Origin: Lachnospiraceae bacterium UBA7060
GTDB taxonomy: Bacteria > Bacillota > Clostridia > Lachnospirales > Lachnospiraceae
Direction of reading: 5' to 3'
Assembly (NCBI GenBank): GCA_002493835.1
Contig: DLAA01000021.1
Location: forward strand, 36,843 to 55,338
DNA length: 18,496 nt
Shown: piece after piece, positions 7,125 through 14,645 of the stretch
How the letters are laid out: each line of letters opens with the position of its first letter
Position numbering within the stretch: position 1 is the first letter of the stretch
Translations under genes and position numbers: made by a program
Notes under the pieces: generated by a model
What the model saw: the letters and a program-made list of their open reading frames with translations, nothing else
The model's database searches: none
Told to the model about the DNA's origin: nothing

Positions 7125-7943
7125 ATGCCGATCACAGCAGACTTTCACCTGCACTCTTCTTTTTCGGGAGATTCCAACACGCCTATGGAGACAATGGTCC
7201 TTAAAGGAATTGAGTGCGGGCTTACAGAAATGTGCTTTACGGAGCACAATGACTTTGACTATCCGGTGACAGAACAAGGTCCGGCCGGTTTTTTCGAACT
7301 GAACCCGGATGCCTATCTCTATGATTTCCTGAAACTCCGGGAAAAATACGAGGATCAAATCTCACTGCGTTTCGGCGTCGAATTGGGCTTACAGCCCCAT
7401 CTGGCCCGCCGCAATGCGGCTTTCGCAAAGGCTTTCGATTATGATTTTATCATTGGCTCCTCCCATCTATGTCACGGCCAGGATCCCTACTGGCCGGCTT
7501 TCTATGAGGGCCGTCCTCAGGAGGATGCCTACAGAGAGTATTTCGAATCTATTCTGGAAAACCTGAGCGCCTACAGTAATTTCGATATCTATGGACATCT
7601 GGATTATGTAGTGCGCTATGGCCCGGAAAAAGACGAGGGTTACTCCTATGAAATGTACAGGGAAGTGTTTGAAAAAATTTTAAAAAAACTGATCGCCATG
7701 GAAAAAGGAATTGAACTCAACACCGCCGGACTGGCAAAAGGCATGCGAAACCCCCACCCCTGCGAGGGCGTTTTGAGACGCTACAGAGAGCTTGGCGGTG
7801 AAATTGTCACCGTAGGCTCCGATGCCCACGAGCCTGGACAGCTCGCCTATGCCTTTGACAAAGCAGCAGAAATCCTGAAGGACTGCGGCTTTGACTATTA
7901 TACCACATATGAAAAGAGGGTGCCATTCTTTCACAAGCTCTGA
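7125..7943 (+). CDS. PHP-domain phosphatase, histidinol-phosphatase (HisJ) family
   Basis: A 272-aa metal-dependent phosphoesterase of the PHP family. The metal-binding motifs are in order: His8 and His10 (DFHLHSS), Glu40-His41 (FTEHNDFD), FGVELGL, a GSSHLCHG segment, the GHLDYVVRYG motif, and Asp233 with His235 (VGSDAHEP). Together these are typical of HisJ/HisK-type histidinol-phosphatases, which dephosphorylate L-histidinol phosphate in histidine synthesis. No other his genes are nearby, so a different small phosphoester substrate remains possible. The start follows an AAAGGA at a suitable distance; an ATG 8 nt earlier is out of frame. It converges with mnmA. Confidence 0.85.
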   Translation: MPITADFHLHSSFSGDSNTPMETMVLKGIECGLTEMCFTEHNDFDYPVTEQGPAGFFELNPDAYLYDFLKLREKYEDQISLRFGVELGLQPHLARRNAAFAKAFDYDFIIGSSHLCHGQDPYWPAFYEGRPQEDAYREYFESILENLSAYSNFDIYGHLDYVVRYGPEKDEGYSYEMYREVFEKILKKLIAMEKGIELNTAGLAKGMRNPHPCEGVLRRYRELGGEIVTVGSDAHEPGQLAYAFDKAAEILKDCGFDYYTTYEKRVPFFHKL

Positions 7944-7960
7944 AAAAAGCTGGAATTTTG

Positions 7961-7990
7961 AAACTCTCTTCCATAATGGCAGAGTTTTGT
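7961..7990. terminator. Possible bidirectional terminator between convergent genes
   Basis: The inverted repeat aaactct (7961-7967) / agagttt (7981-7987) encloses ccat-a-atgg and is followed by TTTTGT on the plus strand. It lies in the 49-nt gap between the PHP gene and the mnmA stop. The stem is AU-rich and the T-run short, so efficiency is uncertain. Confidence 0.5.
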
Positions 7991-7992
7991 CT

Positions 7993-9081
7993 TCAATCCG
8001 CCGCTCCCAAAATGGTGCCGCCTCCCAGAACATAATCATCCTCATAGAATACCACGGCCTGCCCCGGCGTAATGGCGCGGACGGGCCGTTTAAATTTGCA
8101 GCGTATCTGATCTTCTCCCACCTTCTCAATCACACACCTCTCTCCTGCATGGGCATACCGTATTTTTGCCATCACCTCCCTGGGTTCCGGCAGATCCGCC
8201 ATTCCCATATAATTGATGTTGCTGCAGTACAGCATATCTCCAAACACATCCTCCGCCTCGCCGATCACCACCTCATCTGTGTCAGGTCTAATCTGCGTCA
8301 CAAATACAGGCCGCCCCATAGCCAGATTTAACCCCTTTCGCTGCCCTACCGTATAGTGTGTTATCCCCTGATGCCGGCCCAGCACTTCACCATCCTTCGT
8401 GACGAAATTTCCCGTCTTCGGCGCCCGCTTTCCTGCTTCTTTGTCAATAAAAGATGCATAGTTGTTATCAGGGATAAAGCAGATTTCCTGACTATCCGGT
8501 TTATGAGCCACCGGAAGCCCCGCCTCCTTCGCGATCTGCCTGATCTCCTCCTTGGTGTATGCGCCGACAGGCATCAGCGTATGCGCCAGCTGATCCTGGG
8601 TCAGACTGTACAGTGCGTAAGTCTGATCCTTTTTTGTTGACACCGCCTTTTTTATGGCATATCTGCCGTCCGGAAGCCGGATCACCCCGGCATAATGTCC
8701 TGTAGCAATATAATCAGCCCCGATTTCCAGACACCTGTGCAGCATAGCCTCCCACTTCACATAGCGATTGCAGGCGATACAGGGATTAGGGGTTCTTCCA
8801 GCCAGATATTCCTCCACAAAGTAATCCATAACTTTCTCTCTGAATTCCTGTCTGAAATTCATCACATAATGAGGAATATCCAGTATTTCAGCAACCCGCC
8901 TTGCATCCTGCACCGCACTAAGGCCGCAGCAGCCTCCCTGCTCTGCTGCGGTTACCGGACTTTCCTCCGGCCAAAGCTGCATAGTAACTCCTATTACAGT
9001 ATAACCTTGCTCCTTTAATAAAAGAGCCGCCACAGAGGAATCTACGCCCCCTGACATACCTACTACTGCTTTTTTTGCCAT
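7993..9081 (-). CDS. mnmA: tRNA-specific 2-thiouridylase MnmA
   Basis: A 362-aa cytosolic enzyme that adds sulfur to U34 of the tRNAs for Lys, Glu and Gln, using ATP and a sulfur relay. The N-terminal PP-loop reads GMSGGVDSS (residues 8-16). Catalytic Cys101 lies in TPNPCIACN and the second catalytic Cys201 in QEICFIPD. GHYAGV and KKDQTYALY are further family motifs. The frame is open upstream to 9282, but that extension would overlap the divergent flippase gene. ATG 9081 (MAKKAVVGMSGG) has AAAGGA in front and matches the normal N-terminus, so I chose it. MnmA in this group is a single-copy housekeeping enzyme. Confidence 0.96.
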   Translation of the reverse strand: MAKKAVVGMSGGVDSSVAALLLKEQGYTVIGVTMQLWPEESPVTAAEQGGCCGLSAVQDARRVAEILDIPHYVMNFRQEFREKVMDYFVEEYLAGRTPNPCIACNRYVKWEAMLHRCLEIGADYIATGHYAGVIRLPDGRYAIKKAVSTKKDQTYALYSLTQDQLAHTLMPVGAYTKEEIRQIAKEAGLPVAHKPDSQEICFIPDNNYASFIDKEAGKRAPKTGNFVTKDGEVLGRHQGITHYTVGQRKGLNLAMGRPVFVTQIRPDTDEVVIGEAEDVFGDMLYCSNINYMGMADLPEPREVMAKIRYAHAGERCVIEKVGEDQIRCKFKRPVRAITPGQAVVFYEDDYVLGGGTILGAAD

Positions 9082-9109
9082 AATGTCATCCTTTCCCGCA
9101 TAAACATAA

Positions 9110-9118
9110 ATCATATCA
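9110..9118 (-). promoter_or_regulatory. Extended -10 promoter of mnmA
   Basis: The minus strand reads TGATATGAT (9118-9110), that is TG-n-TATGAT, an extended -10 element. The start would be near 9103, giving a leader of about 22 nt. The corresponding -35 (TAGAAA, 9139-9134) is weak and would overlap the start codon of the divergent flippase gene. Confidence 0.5.
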
Positions 9119-9138
9119 CATGTACAGATGGTGTTTCT

Positions 9139-10542
9139 ATGACATTGAAAAAATGGACTCATCCCTTGATAACTGGAACGGTTATTCTTACACTGACAGG
9201 ATTGCTCAGTCGTTTTATTGGATTTTTTTATCGTATCTTTCTCTCCAATGTATTCGGCGCCGAAGGCATGGGCATTTATCAACTCATCTCCCCCGTACTG
9301 GCGCTTTCCTTTTCCCTCACGGTATCAGGAATTCAGACCGCAATCTCAAAATATGTAGCAAGTGAAACCAATACCCATGACTACAAGAGTTCCTTCCGCA
9401 CATTATGGGCTGGCTTTCTCCTGGCCATGGCCCTCTCTGCCGTCTGCGCATCAGGTATCTATCTGTATGCCGACCAGATTGCAGTGACCTTTTTGCTGGA
9501 GCCGCGGACTGCGCCGCTGCTTCGCATTATCGCGCTGTCCATTCCCATGGCCAGCGTTCATTCCTGCATCAACGGTTACTTCTATGGGATCCGTAAAACT
9601 GCCATCCCGGCTTTTTCCCAGCTGGCAGAACAAGTCTGCCGCGTGGGGAGTGTGTACTTCATTTATTTTATATGTCTGGAACATGGTCTTAAGCCTACCA
9701 TCAGTTATGCCGTAGTCGGCCTCGTTATCGGCGAAAGCGCATCCATGATTGTCTCGGTAGTGGCCATTTTAGTCCGTGCTCACCACGTATTTCCCCCCGT
9801 AACATACCATCGGACACTGCCGGCCGCTCCCGCCTCTGAAAGGCATTTATCCACTTTCGCACCCCTGCTCACTGTATATCGACACATCTGTGGACAACTC
9901 TTACAGCTCGCCGTGCCGCTGTCAGCCAACCGCTTGATCCTGAACCTGCTGCAGAGCGTCGAGGCCATCTACATTCCGAACCGTCTGATGGCCTACGGCC
10001 TGGATAATGCAGACGCACTGAGCGTTTACGGTGTGCTGACCGGTATGAGTCTGCCCCTCATTTTGTTTCCCTCAGCCATCACCAACTCCATCTCCGTACT
10101 GCTTCTGCCCATCGTTTCAGAAGCGGACGCGAGCGGCAATCAGGGGGCTGTAAGGCGGGCCATCCTGACCTCCATACGGCTGTGTCTGCTCCTTGGTTTT
10201 TTCTGTACCGCTCTGTTTCTGCTGTTTGGAAGGCTGGCAGGCCGCCTGCTCTTTCACTCAGACATGGCGGGCAGTTTTATCCTGACTCTCAGTTTTCTCT
10301 GTCCTTTCATGTATATCGCAAGTACGTTAAACAGTATTCTTAACGGGCTTGGCAAGACAATTCAAACCTTTCTGTTCAGCGTAATCAGTCTTCTGCTGCG
10401 CCTGCTGTTCGTTTTTTTTGCCATTCCTCTGTTTGGCATCAAAGGATACCTGTGGGGAATGCTGGCCAGCCAAATGCTGCAGACTCTTCTCTGTACGCTG
10501 TCAGCGCTTCATATTTCACGCAAAACACCAGGTTCTTTATAA
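9139..10542 (+). CDS. SpoVB-like polysaccharide/lipid flippase (MOP superfamily)
   Basis: A 467-aa integral membrane protein with about 12-14 hydrophobic segments through the whole length. The N-terminus GLLSRFIGFFYRIFLSNVFGAEGMGIYQL is typical of the SpoVB / Wzx-like branch of the MATE-MurJ superfamily, and SGIQTAISKYVA follows as in SpoVB. Members flip lipid-linked sugar precursors; SpoVB acts in spore cortex synthesis. It is somewhat shorter than the usual 500-530 aa, but no frameshift is seen. Only 57 nt separate it from the divergent mnmA start. The ribosome binding site before ATG 9139 is weak (gatggtg), so the start is less certain than for other genes. Exact substrate is unknown. Confidence 0.82.
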   Translation: MTLKKWTHPLITGTVILTLTGLLSRFIGFFYRIFLSNVFGAEGMGIYQLISPVLALSFSLTVSGIQTAISKYVASETNTHDYKSSFRTLWAGFLLAMALSAVCASGIYLYADQIAVTFLLEPRTAPLLRIIALSIPMASVHSCINGYFYGIRKTAIPAFSQLAEQVCRVGSVYFIYFICLEHGLKPTISYAVVGLVIGESASMIVSVVAILVRAHHVFPPVTYHRTLPAAPASERHLSTFAPLLTVYRHICGQLLQLAVPLSANRLILNLLQSVEAIYIPNRLMAYGLDNADALSVYGVLTGMSLPLILFPSAITNSISVLLLPIVSEADASGNQGAVRRAILTSIRLCLLLGFFCTALFLLFGRLAGRLLFHSDMAGSFILTLSFLCPFMYIASTLNSILNGLGKTIQTFLFSVISLLLRLLFVFFAIPLFGIKGYLWGMLASQMLQTLLCTLSALHISRKTPGSL

Positions 10543-10586
10543 GCCCCGAGCATCTGTCTGCCGTTTCACAAAACTAACCATTTCAC

Positions 10587-10615
10587 TTGCGATTCTTAAA
10601 ACAATATACTATAAT
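10587..10615 (+). promoter_or_regulatory. Sigma-A promoter of the DAHP synthase gene
   Basis: TTGCGA at 10587-10592, a 17-nt spacer, then a perfect TATAAT at 10610-10615 on the plus strand. It lies shortly after the flippase stop. The resulting leader to the start codon at 10818 is about 195 nt and contains both repeat elements of this spacer. Confidence 0.75.
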
Positions 10616-10637
10616 GTACATGTTTTTGCTAGACAAA

Positions 10638-10682
10638 ATCGAGCGCCCGCGCGCTCGATTCAGAGAATGCTCCGCATTCTCC
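10638..10682. repeat. Double-hairpin repeat element, copy A
   Basis: Hairpin 1: atcgagcgc (10638-10646), loop ccgc, gcgctcgat (10651-10659). Hairpin 2: gagaatgc (10663-10670), loop tcc, gcattctc (10674-10681). The same two-hairpin unit occurs at 10727-10771 and 17333-17377. It lies in the DAHP synthase leader. Confidence 0.9.
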
Positions 10683-10726
10683 TTAAATGGTTTATGCTAT
10701 TGCATTTTCCTAGGGAAAGATAAATA

Positions 10727-10771
10727 ATCGAGCGCCCGCGCGCTTGATTCAGAGAATACTCCGCATTCTCT
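10727..10771. repeat. Double-hairpin repeat element, copy B
   Basis: A second copy in the same orientation, 89 nt after copy A. In hairpin 1 the right arm is gcgcttgat, which still pairs as a G-U in RNA. In hairpin 2 the left arm is gagaatac, giving one mismatch. Spacer and loops are otherwise as in copy A. It ends about 46 nt before the DAHP synthase start. Confidence 0.9.
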
Positions 10772-10817
10772 ATAGAACAAACATGGCGCATCATGCAGCG
10801 CAGAAATGAGGAATAAA

Positions 10818-11846
10818 ATGGCTTTTAAATATGTGGCAAAACTACCAACACCGGAAGAAATCCGCGAGCAATTTCCCCTGCCGGCCCGCCTGATTGAAAT
10901 TAAGCGGGAACGCGACATTCAGATAGGGGATGTCATCACCGGCAAAAGCAAGAAATTTCTCGTCATCATTGGTCCTTGTTCCGCGGACAATGAAGAAGCA
11001 GTTTGTGATTATGTAAACCGGCTTGCACGTGTCAATGAAAAAGTGAAGGACAAGCTGATTCTGATCCCCCGGATATACACAAACAAACCCCGCACTACGG
11101 GAGAGGGATACAAAGGTATCGTGAGTCAGCCTGATCCCGAGAAGAAACCTGATTTTACAAGCGGGCTGATCGCCATGCGCAAGATGCATATCCGCGCCAT
11201 CGAAGAAACCGGTCTGACCGCCGCAGACGAAATGCTTTATCCTGACAACTGGGGATATGTAGAAGACATCCTCTCCTATGTCGCCATCGGCGCACGCTCC
11301 GTGGAGGATCAGCAGCACCGCATGACCGTCAGCGGTTTCGATGTACCTGCCGGCATGAAAAATCCTACCAGCGGTACCCTTTCCGTTATGCTCAACTCCA
11401 TCTACGCAGCCCAGCATCCCCATGAATTTATCTACAGAGGTTTTGAAGTCAGCACCGGCGGCAATCCACTGGCACACGCTGTACTTCGTGGCTCTGTCAA
11501 CAAGCACGGAAGAAGCCAGCCCAATTATCATTATGAGGATCTGAACACTCTATATACGCTTTATCAGGATTATGATCTGCTCAATCCAGCCTGCATTATC
11601 GACGCAAACCACAGCAATTCTGACAAGCAGTTCGAACAGCAGATTCGTATTGTCAAGGAAATCATGCACAGCCGGAAACTCAACCGTGACCTCCACAACA
11701 TGGTCAAAGGTGTCATGATTGAGAGCTACATTGAAGAAGGCTGCCAGAAAATCGGCGAGGGAGTCTACGGAAAATCCATCACTGATCCCTGTCTTGGCTG
11801 GGAGGCATCCGAGCGGTTGATTTACGATATCGCTGAGTATGAATAG
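10818..11846 (+). CDS. aroF: 3-deoxy-7-phosphoheptulonate (DAHP) synthase, type I
   Basis: A 342-aa cytosolic enzyme condensing phosphoenolpyruvate and erythrose 4-phosphate, the first step of the shikimate (aromatic amino acid) pathway. It is of the AroF/AroG/AroH type I alpha kind. Visible motifs: IIGPCSADN with Cys54, KPRTT at 90-94, AIGARSVEDQQHR, KNPTSGTLSVM from 181, DANHSNSDKQ with His265, Glu302 (MIESYIEEG) and Asp323 (SITDPCLGW). Cys54, His265, Glu302 and Asp323 match the metal ligands of E. coli AroG. An ATG at 10806 is in frame, but GAGGA at 10808-10812 lies 5 nt before ATG 10818, so I start there. No separate ACT or chorismate mutase domain is fused. Which paralogue letter applies, and which amino acid inhibits it, cannot be read from sequence. 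Confidence 0.95.
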   Translation: MAFKYVAKLPTPEEIREQFPLPARLIEIKRERDIQIGDVITGKSKKFLVIIGPCSADNEEAVCDYVNRLARVNEKVKDKLILIPRIYTNKPRTTGEGYKGIVSQPDPEKKPDFTSGLIAMRKMHIRAIEETGLTAADEMLYPDNWGYVEDILSYVAIGARSVEDQQHRMTVSGFDVPAGMKNPTSGTLSVMLNSIYAAQHPHEFIYRGFEVSTGGNPLAHAVLRGSVNKHGRSQPNYHYEDLNTLYTLYQDYDLLNPACIIDANHSNSDKQFEQQIRIVKEIMHSRKLNRDLHNMVKGVMIESYIEEGCQKIGEGVYGKSITDPCLGWEASERLIYDIAEYE

Positions 11847-11911
11847 TGTGAGAAGTACTTCTAAAACTCAGCAGCAGAGGCTATTTCGTTAAGAAGTACT
11901 AAGTCTCACAC
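11846..11911. repeat. Long inverted repeat after DAHP synthase
   Basis: The left arm gtgtgagaagtacttct (11846-11862) pairs with a right arm running from agaagtact to gtctcacac (11892-11911), apart from a 2-nt bulge. The loop of about 29 nt is unstructured. The left arm begins at the last base of the stop codon. The arms contain the palindrome agtact. It sits directly before the terminator and has no T-run of its own. Confidence 0.6.
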
Positions 11912-11912
11912 C

Positions 11913-11940
11913 GAAAAATGCCTGAAATACGGCATTTTTC
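11913..11940 (+). terminator. Terminator after DAHP synthase
   Basis: The stem gaaaaatgcc (11913-11922) / ggcatttttc (11931-11940) has an 8-nt loop. The A-run and T-run are within the arms, so it can act on both strands. It therefore could also serve the convergent MATE gene. Confidence 0.75.
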
Positions 11941-11968
11941 AGGAAGAGCTTGCTTGTCCGTGGATTTT

Positions 11969-11991
11969 AAGTCACAGCGAAGCTGTGACTT
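11969..11991. repeat. Perfect hairpin with GAA loop near the MATE gene end
   Basis: The arms aagtcacagc (11969-11978) and gctgtgactt (11982-11991) pair over 10 bp around the loop gaa. The apex gcgaagc is the same minihairpin core found in the 17-bp repeats upstream of pgk. It lies 18 nt below the MATE stop on the minus strand and has no T-run. Confidence 0.6.
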
Positions 11992-12009
11992 GGCGGTTAG
12001 TTTGCATCA

Positions 12010-13347
12010 TTAAAAATAATGATACTTTTTCCGCTTCGCAATCAAAAATCCCGCCGAGAGGATGCAGGCAAAAATTTCTGCAGCAGTGATCGCCCACCAG
12101 ATGCCGTCCACACCTAAAATCAACGGCAGAATCAATACGGAGGCAGTCTGGAAAATTAACGTACGCATAAAGGATATCGCCGCTGAAACCGCCCCATTGT
12201 TAAGCGCAGTAAAAAACGAAGATATAAAAATATTAAATCCAGCCAGCAGGAAAGAGAAGGAAAACAGATGAAAGGCATGCCTGGTCAGCGCAAACAGCTC
12301 TGCGTCATAGCCCACAAATATTTGGGCAAGCGGTGACGCGAGAATAAAAGCCAAAACCGTCAAAACAACGCTGGCAGTGCACACCAGTATTATGCTCTTT
12401 CTCAACATATTTCTCAGCTCTGTCCTGTTGTCTGCGCCGTAGTGAAAACTGACCACCGGAGCTGCTCCCACCGCGTAGCCGATATAGATAGCCACAAAAA
12501 TAAACTGTACATACATTAGGACCCCATACGCTGACACGCCGTTCTCTCCCAGATACTTTAAAAGCTGAAAATTATAAAGCATGCTGACAACGGAAGACGA
12601 AATATTACTCATCAGCTCAGAAGAGCCGTTTACACATGCCTGCAGCAACGGCCGCAGCTCAATTTTACACTTAACAAGCTGGAGCGGACTGGTGTTGGGA
12701 CGTATAAAATACACCAGAGGCAGTACACCACCCACGCACTGACTTAGGCCTGTCGCCAGCGCCGCGCCTGCAGCACCCCACCGAAATCCTCCTACGAAAA
12801 GAGCATCGAGAACCATATTCGTCACACCAGCAGCCACAGTCGCCGCCAATCCCAGCTTCGGCCTCTCGGCGGCAATCAAAAAACTCTGAAAGACATTCTG
12901 CAGCATAAAGAATATTGTAAAAACTATTATGATCCTGCCATAGCGGACACAGTCCTCCATCATCTCCGGCGTCGCCCCCAGAAAATCGGCTACCGGCCGC
13001 ATAAAAAGAAAACCCACCACTGACAAAACAACTCCCATAAACCCAGTGAGATAAATCATCATGGAAAAATAACGGTTTGCCTTCTCCCTGTTGTTCTGCC
13101 CAAGAACCAAAGATACAAGAGCCGTGCCTCCTGTTCCGATCATGAATCCCATGCCGCCCAGAATCATAAGAAAAGGCATAATGAGATTGATCGCAGCAAA
13201 AGCTGTCTTTCCCGCAAAATTGGATACGAAAAAACCATCTACAACACCGTAAACTGATGTGAACACCATCATAATAATCGACGGAAAAGTAAAGCGCAGT
13301 AATTTGTTAAAAGTAAAATGATCTGATAATTGAATTGTTGCCTTCAT
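12010..13347 (-). CDS. MATE family multidrug efflux transporter
   Basis: A 445-aa membrane protein with about 12 hydrophobic segments in two similar halves, the MATE layout. Characteristic stretches are LLRFTFPSIIMMVFTSVYGVVDGFFVSNFAG near the N-terminus and GGTGGTALVSLVLGQ-type glycine-rich turns. MATE proteins export cationic drugs, dyes or metabolites using a sodium or proton gradient; the substrate here is unknown. Two ATGs compete: 13356 would be only 2 nt from AAGGAG (13364-13359), whereas 13347 is 11 nt away and gives MKATIQLSDHFTF, the common N-terminus. I chose 13347. It is a single-gene unit with its own promoter and a complex operator (13447-13492), suggesting control by a repressor not encoded in this window. 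Confidence 0.9.
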   Translation of the reverse strand: MKATIQLSDHFTFNKLLRFTFPSIIMMVFTSVYGVVDGFFVSNFAGKTAFAAINLIMPFLMILGGMGFMIGTGGTALVSLVLGQNNREKANRYFSMMIYLTGFMGVVLSVVGFLFMRPVADFLGATPEMMEDCVRYGRIIIVFTIFFMLQNVFQSFLIAAERPKLGLAATVAAGVTNMVLDALFVGGFRWGAAGAALATGLSQCVGGVLPLVYFIRPNTSPLQLVKCKIELRPLLQACVNGSSELMSNISSSVVSMLYNFQLLKYLGENGVSAYGVLMYVQFIFVAIYIGYAVGAAPVVSFHYGADNRTELRNMLRKSIILVCTASVVLTVLAFILASPLAQIFVGYDAELFALTRHAFHLFSFSFLLAGFNIFISSFFTALNNGAVSAAISFMRTLIFQTASVLILPLILGVDGIWWAITAAEIFACILSAGFLIAKRKKYHYF

Positions 13348-13446
13348 AGTTAACATAACTCCTTATTTTTGTATCTCATCCACGAGACAGCACTACTGCT
13401 GCAGATCGTTAAATAGAAAAATTGACCGGTCGACTTCTTGAGTACT

Positions 13447-13483
13447 AAATCATACTGTATGAAATTATAGTATGATTTCATAC
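13447..13483. promoter_or_regulatory. Nested operator-like inverted repeats at the MATE promoter
   Basis: Two palindromes, tcatac-t-gtatga (13450-13462) and gtatga-tt-tcatac (13470-13483), are centred about 20.5 bp apart, near two helical turns. They also build a larger perfect repeat, aaatcatact (13447-13456) and agtatgattt (13469-13478). One palindrome fills the -35/-10 spacer and the other lies just downstream of the -10 box, which is a classic repressor position. Confidence 0.75.
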
Positions 13484-13492
13484 CAAAGTCAA
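13464..13492 (-). promoter_or_regulatory. Sigma-A promoter of the MATE gene
   Basis: On the minus strand TTGACT (13492-13487) and a perfect TATAAT (13469-13464) are separated by 17 nt. Transcription would start near 13457, leaving a leader of about 110 nt before ATG 13347. Confidence 0.8.
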
Positions 13493-13505
13493 GAAAGACC
13501 TTGAA

Positions 13506-13538
13506 AAAGCATAAGGCACGGGGTTCTCCCCGTGCCTT
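13506..13538 (-). terminator. Rho-independent terminator after xerD
   Basis: On the minus strand AAGGCACGGGG (13538-13528), loop AGAA, CCCCGTGCCTT (13523-13513), then ATGC and TTTTT. The 11-bp stem is perfect. It lies 17 nt after the xerD stop and ends the spoIIM-xerD group. Confidence 0.88.
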
Positions 13539-13554
13539 CATAGTATTCTCACTC

Positions 13555-14439
13555 TCATCCTCTAGGATGTGCTTTCGCGTAGACTTCTCTGATATGATTG
13601 TGGTTCAAATTTGCATAGATCTGTGTAGTAGAAATATCGGAATGTCCCAACATCTCCTGCACACTCCTTAAGTCCGCACCGTTCTCCACTAAATGCGCTG
13701 CAAAGGAATGTCGAAGTGTATGCGGTGTGATATCCGCCTGAATGTCCGCCTTTTTCGCGTAATGCTTAATAAGTTTCCAAAAACCTTGTCTGCTCATAGG
13801 CTGTCCTGAGCAATTAGCAAAGAGCACATCAGACTTCTTATTCTCCAGCATCTCCTCCCGAATACCGTCCAGATATCTTGTCATCGCCTTCTTGGCCGCC
13901 GCCCCAAAAGGAATAATTCTCTCCTTATTCCGGTCACGGCAGAGAATAAAGTTCATCTGCATGTTTACATCGGAAAGCCGCAGTGTAATCAACTCTGTCA
14001 CTCGTATCCCTGTGGCATAGAGAAGCTCCAGCATAGCCTTGTCCCGTATCTCTTTGGGGGTATCTCCGGAAGGCTGCTCCAGAAGGCGCACTACCTCATC
14101 TGGCGACATGATCTCCGGCGCTTTCTTCTCAATCTTAGGTGCTTTCAGCTTATCAGAAATATCCTCCTCCACCAGCCCCTCCTGCACCATATAATGATAA
14201 AATGCCTTCAGAGATGCTATATTTCTCGACACAGTGGCCGCCGCGAACTTATTCTCCTCCAGATACTTTACATAGTCTGCCAGATCCTGCGCTGTCACGT
14301 TCTTTAGCTCCTGAATACCCCGCGCCGCCATGAAATGCTGCACCTTCTCCAGATCCCTCCTGTAAGACATCTCTGTATTGTTTGAGGTATTTTTCACATT
14401 ATGTAAATACGTGATAAATGCGCCAATCTCTTTTTCCAT
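13555..14439 (-). CDS. xerD: Site-specific tyrosine recombinase, XerD type
   Basis: A 294-aa recombinase for chromosome dimer resolution at dif. The N-terminal SAM-like DNA-binding domain spans about 1-90 (SLKAFYHYMVQEGLV) and the catalytic domain about 110-290. Catalytic residues are Arg146 (ATGIRVTEL), His240 and Arg243 (HTLRHSFAAH), His266 (LGHSDISTTQ) and the nucleophile Tyr275 (IYANLNH). In the beta-hairpin where XerD normally has GKG-NKER the sequence is CRDRNKER, so the usual lysine seems replaced by Arg168 or Asp169 unless Lys172 serves. Size and full-length alignment fit XerC/XerD rather than a phage integrase. Its neighbours spoIIM and a NUDIX gene match the arrangement around xerD in Bacillus, which favours XerD. 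AAGGA lies about 12 nt before ATG 14439. Confidence 0.88.
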   Translation of the reverse strand: MEKEIGAFITYLHNVKNTSNNTEMSYRRDLEKVQHFMAARGIQELKNVTAQDLADYVKYLEENKFAAATVSRNIASLKAFYHYMVQEGLVEEDISDKLKAPKIEKKAPEIMSPDEVVRLLEQPSGDTPKEIRDKAMLELLYATGIRVTELITLRLSDVNMQMNFILCRDRNKERIIPFGAAAKKAMTRYLDGIREEMLENKKSDVLFANCSGQPMSRQGFWKLIKHYAKKADIQADITPHTLRHSFAAHLVENGADLRSVQEMLGHSDISTTQIYANLNHNHIREVYAKAHPRG

Positions 14440-14500
14440 TTACTCGGAAATCCTTCCCTGTGCGTTCTCTTTATGTAAATCAAATTACCGTCTGCATATC

Positions 14501-14529
14501 ATTATAATCAGATTTTTTAAGAAAAGCAA
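14501..14529 (-). promoter_or_regulatory. Promoter of xerD
   Basis: On the minus strand TTGCTT (14529-14524) and a perfect TATAAT (14506-14501) are 17 nt apart. It lies in the 206-nt spoIIM-xerD spacer, so xerD can be transcribed independently of spoIIM. The rest of the spacer is AT-rich with no other feature I can support. Confidence 0.65.
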
Positions 14530-14645
14530 ATGGAATTTTCCCCGAATTTACAGGCATTTCCGCCATTTTTCAATGGAAATACAACATGTCGTCCACGTAT
14601 GATTTTATGTCTACTACATCTTGAAAAAAAGAGTAATTGTTTTTT

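Noticed and set aside
9082..9282. N-terminal extension of 67 residues on MnmA
   Set aside because: It would overlap the divergent flippase gene, has no family similarity, and a normal start with ribosome binding site exists at 9081.
10616..10805. T-box or other classical riboswitch in the DAHP synthase leader
   Set aside because: No T-box sequence, no terminator before the gene and no known aptamer pattern; the structure is explained by the two repeat copies.
13350..13541. A 63-codon minus-strand frame upstream of the MATE gene
   Set aside because: It runs through the xerD terminator, the MATE promoter and its operators, has no ribosome binding site and resembles no family.
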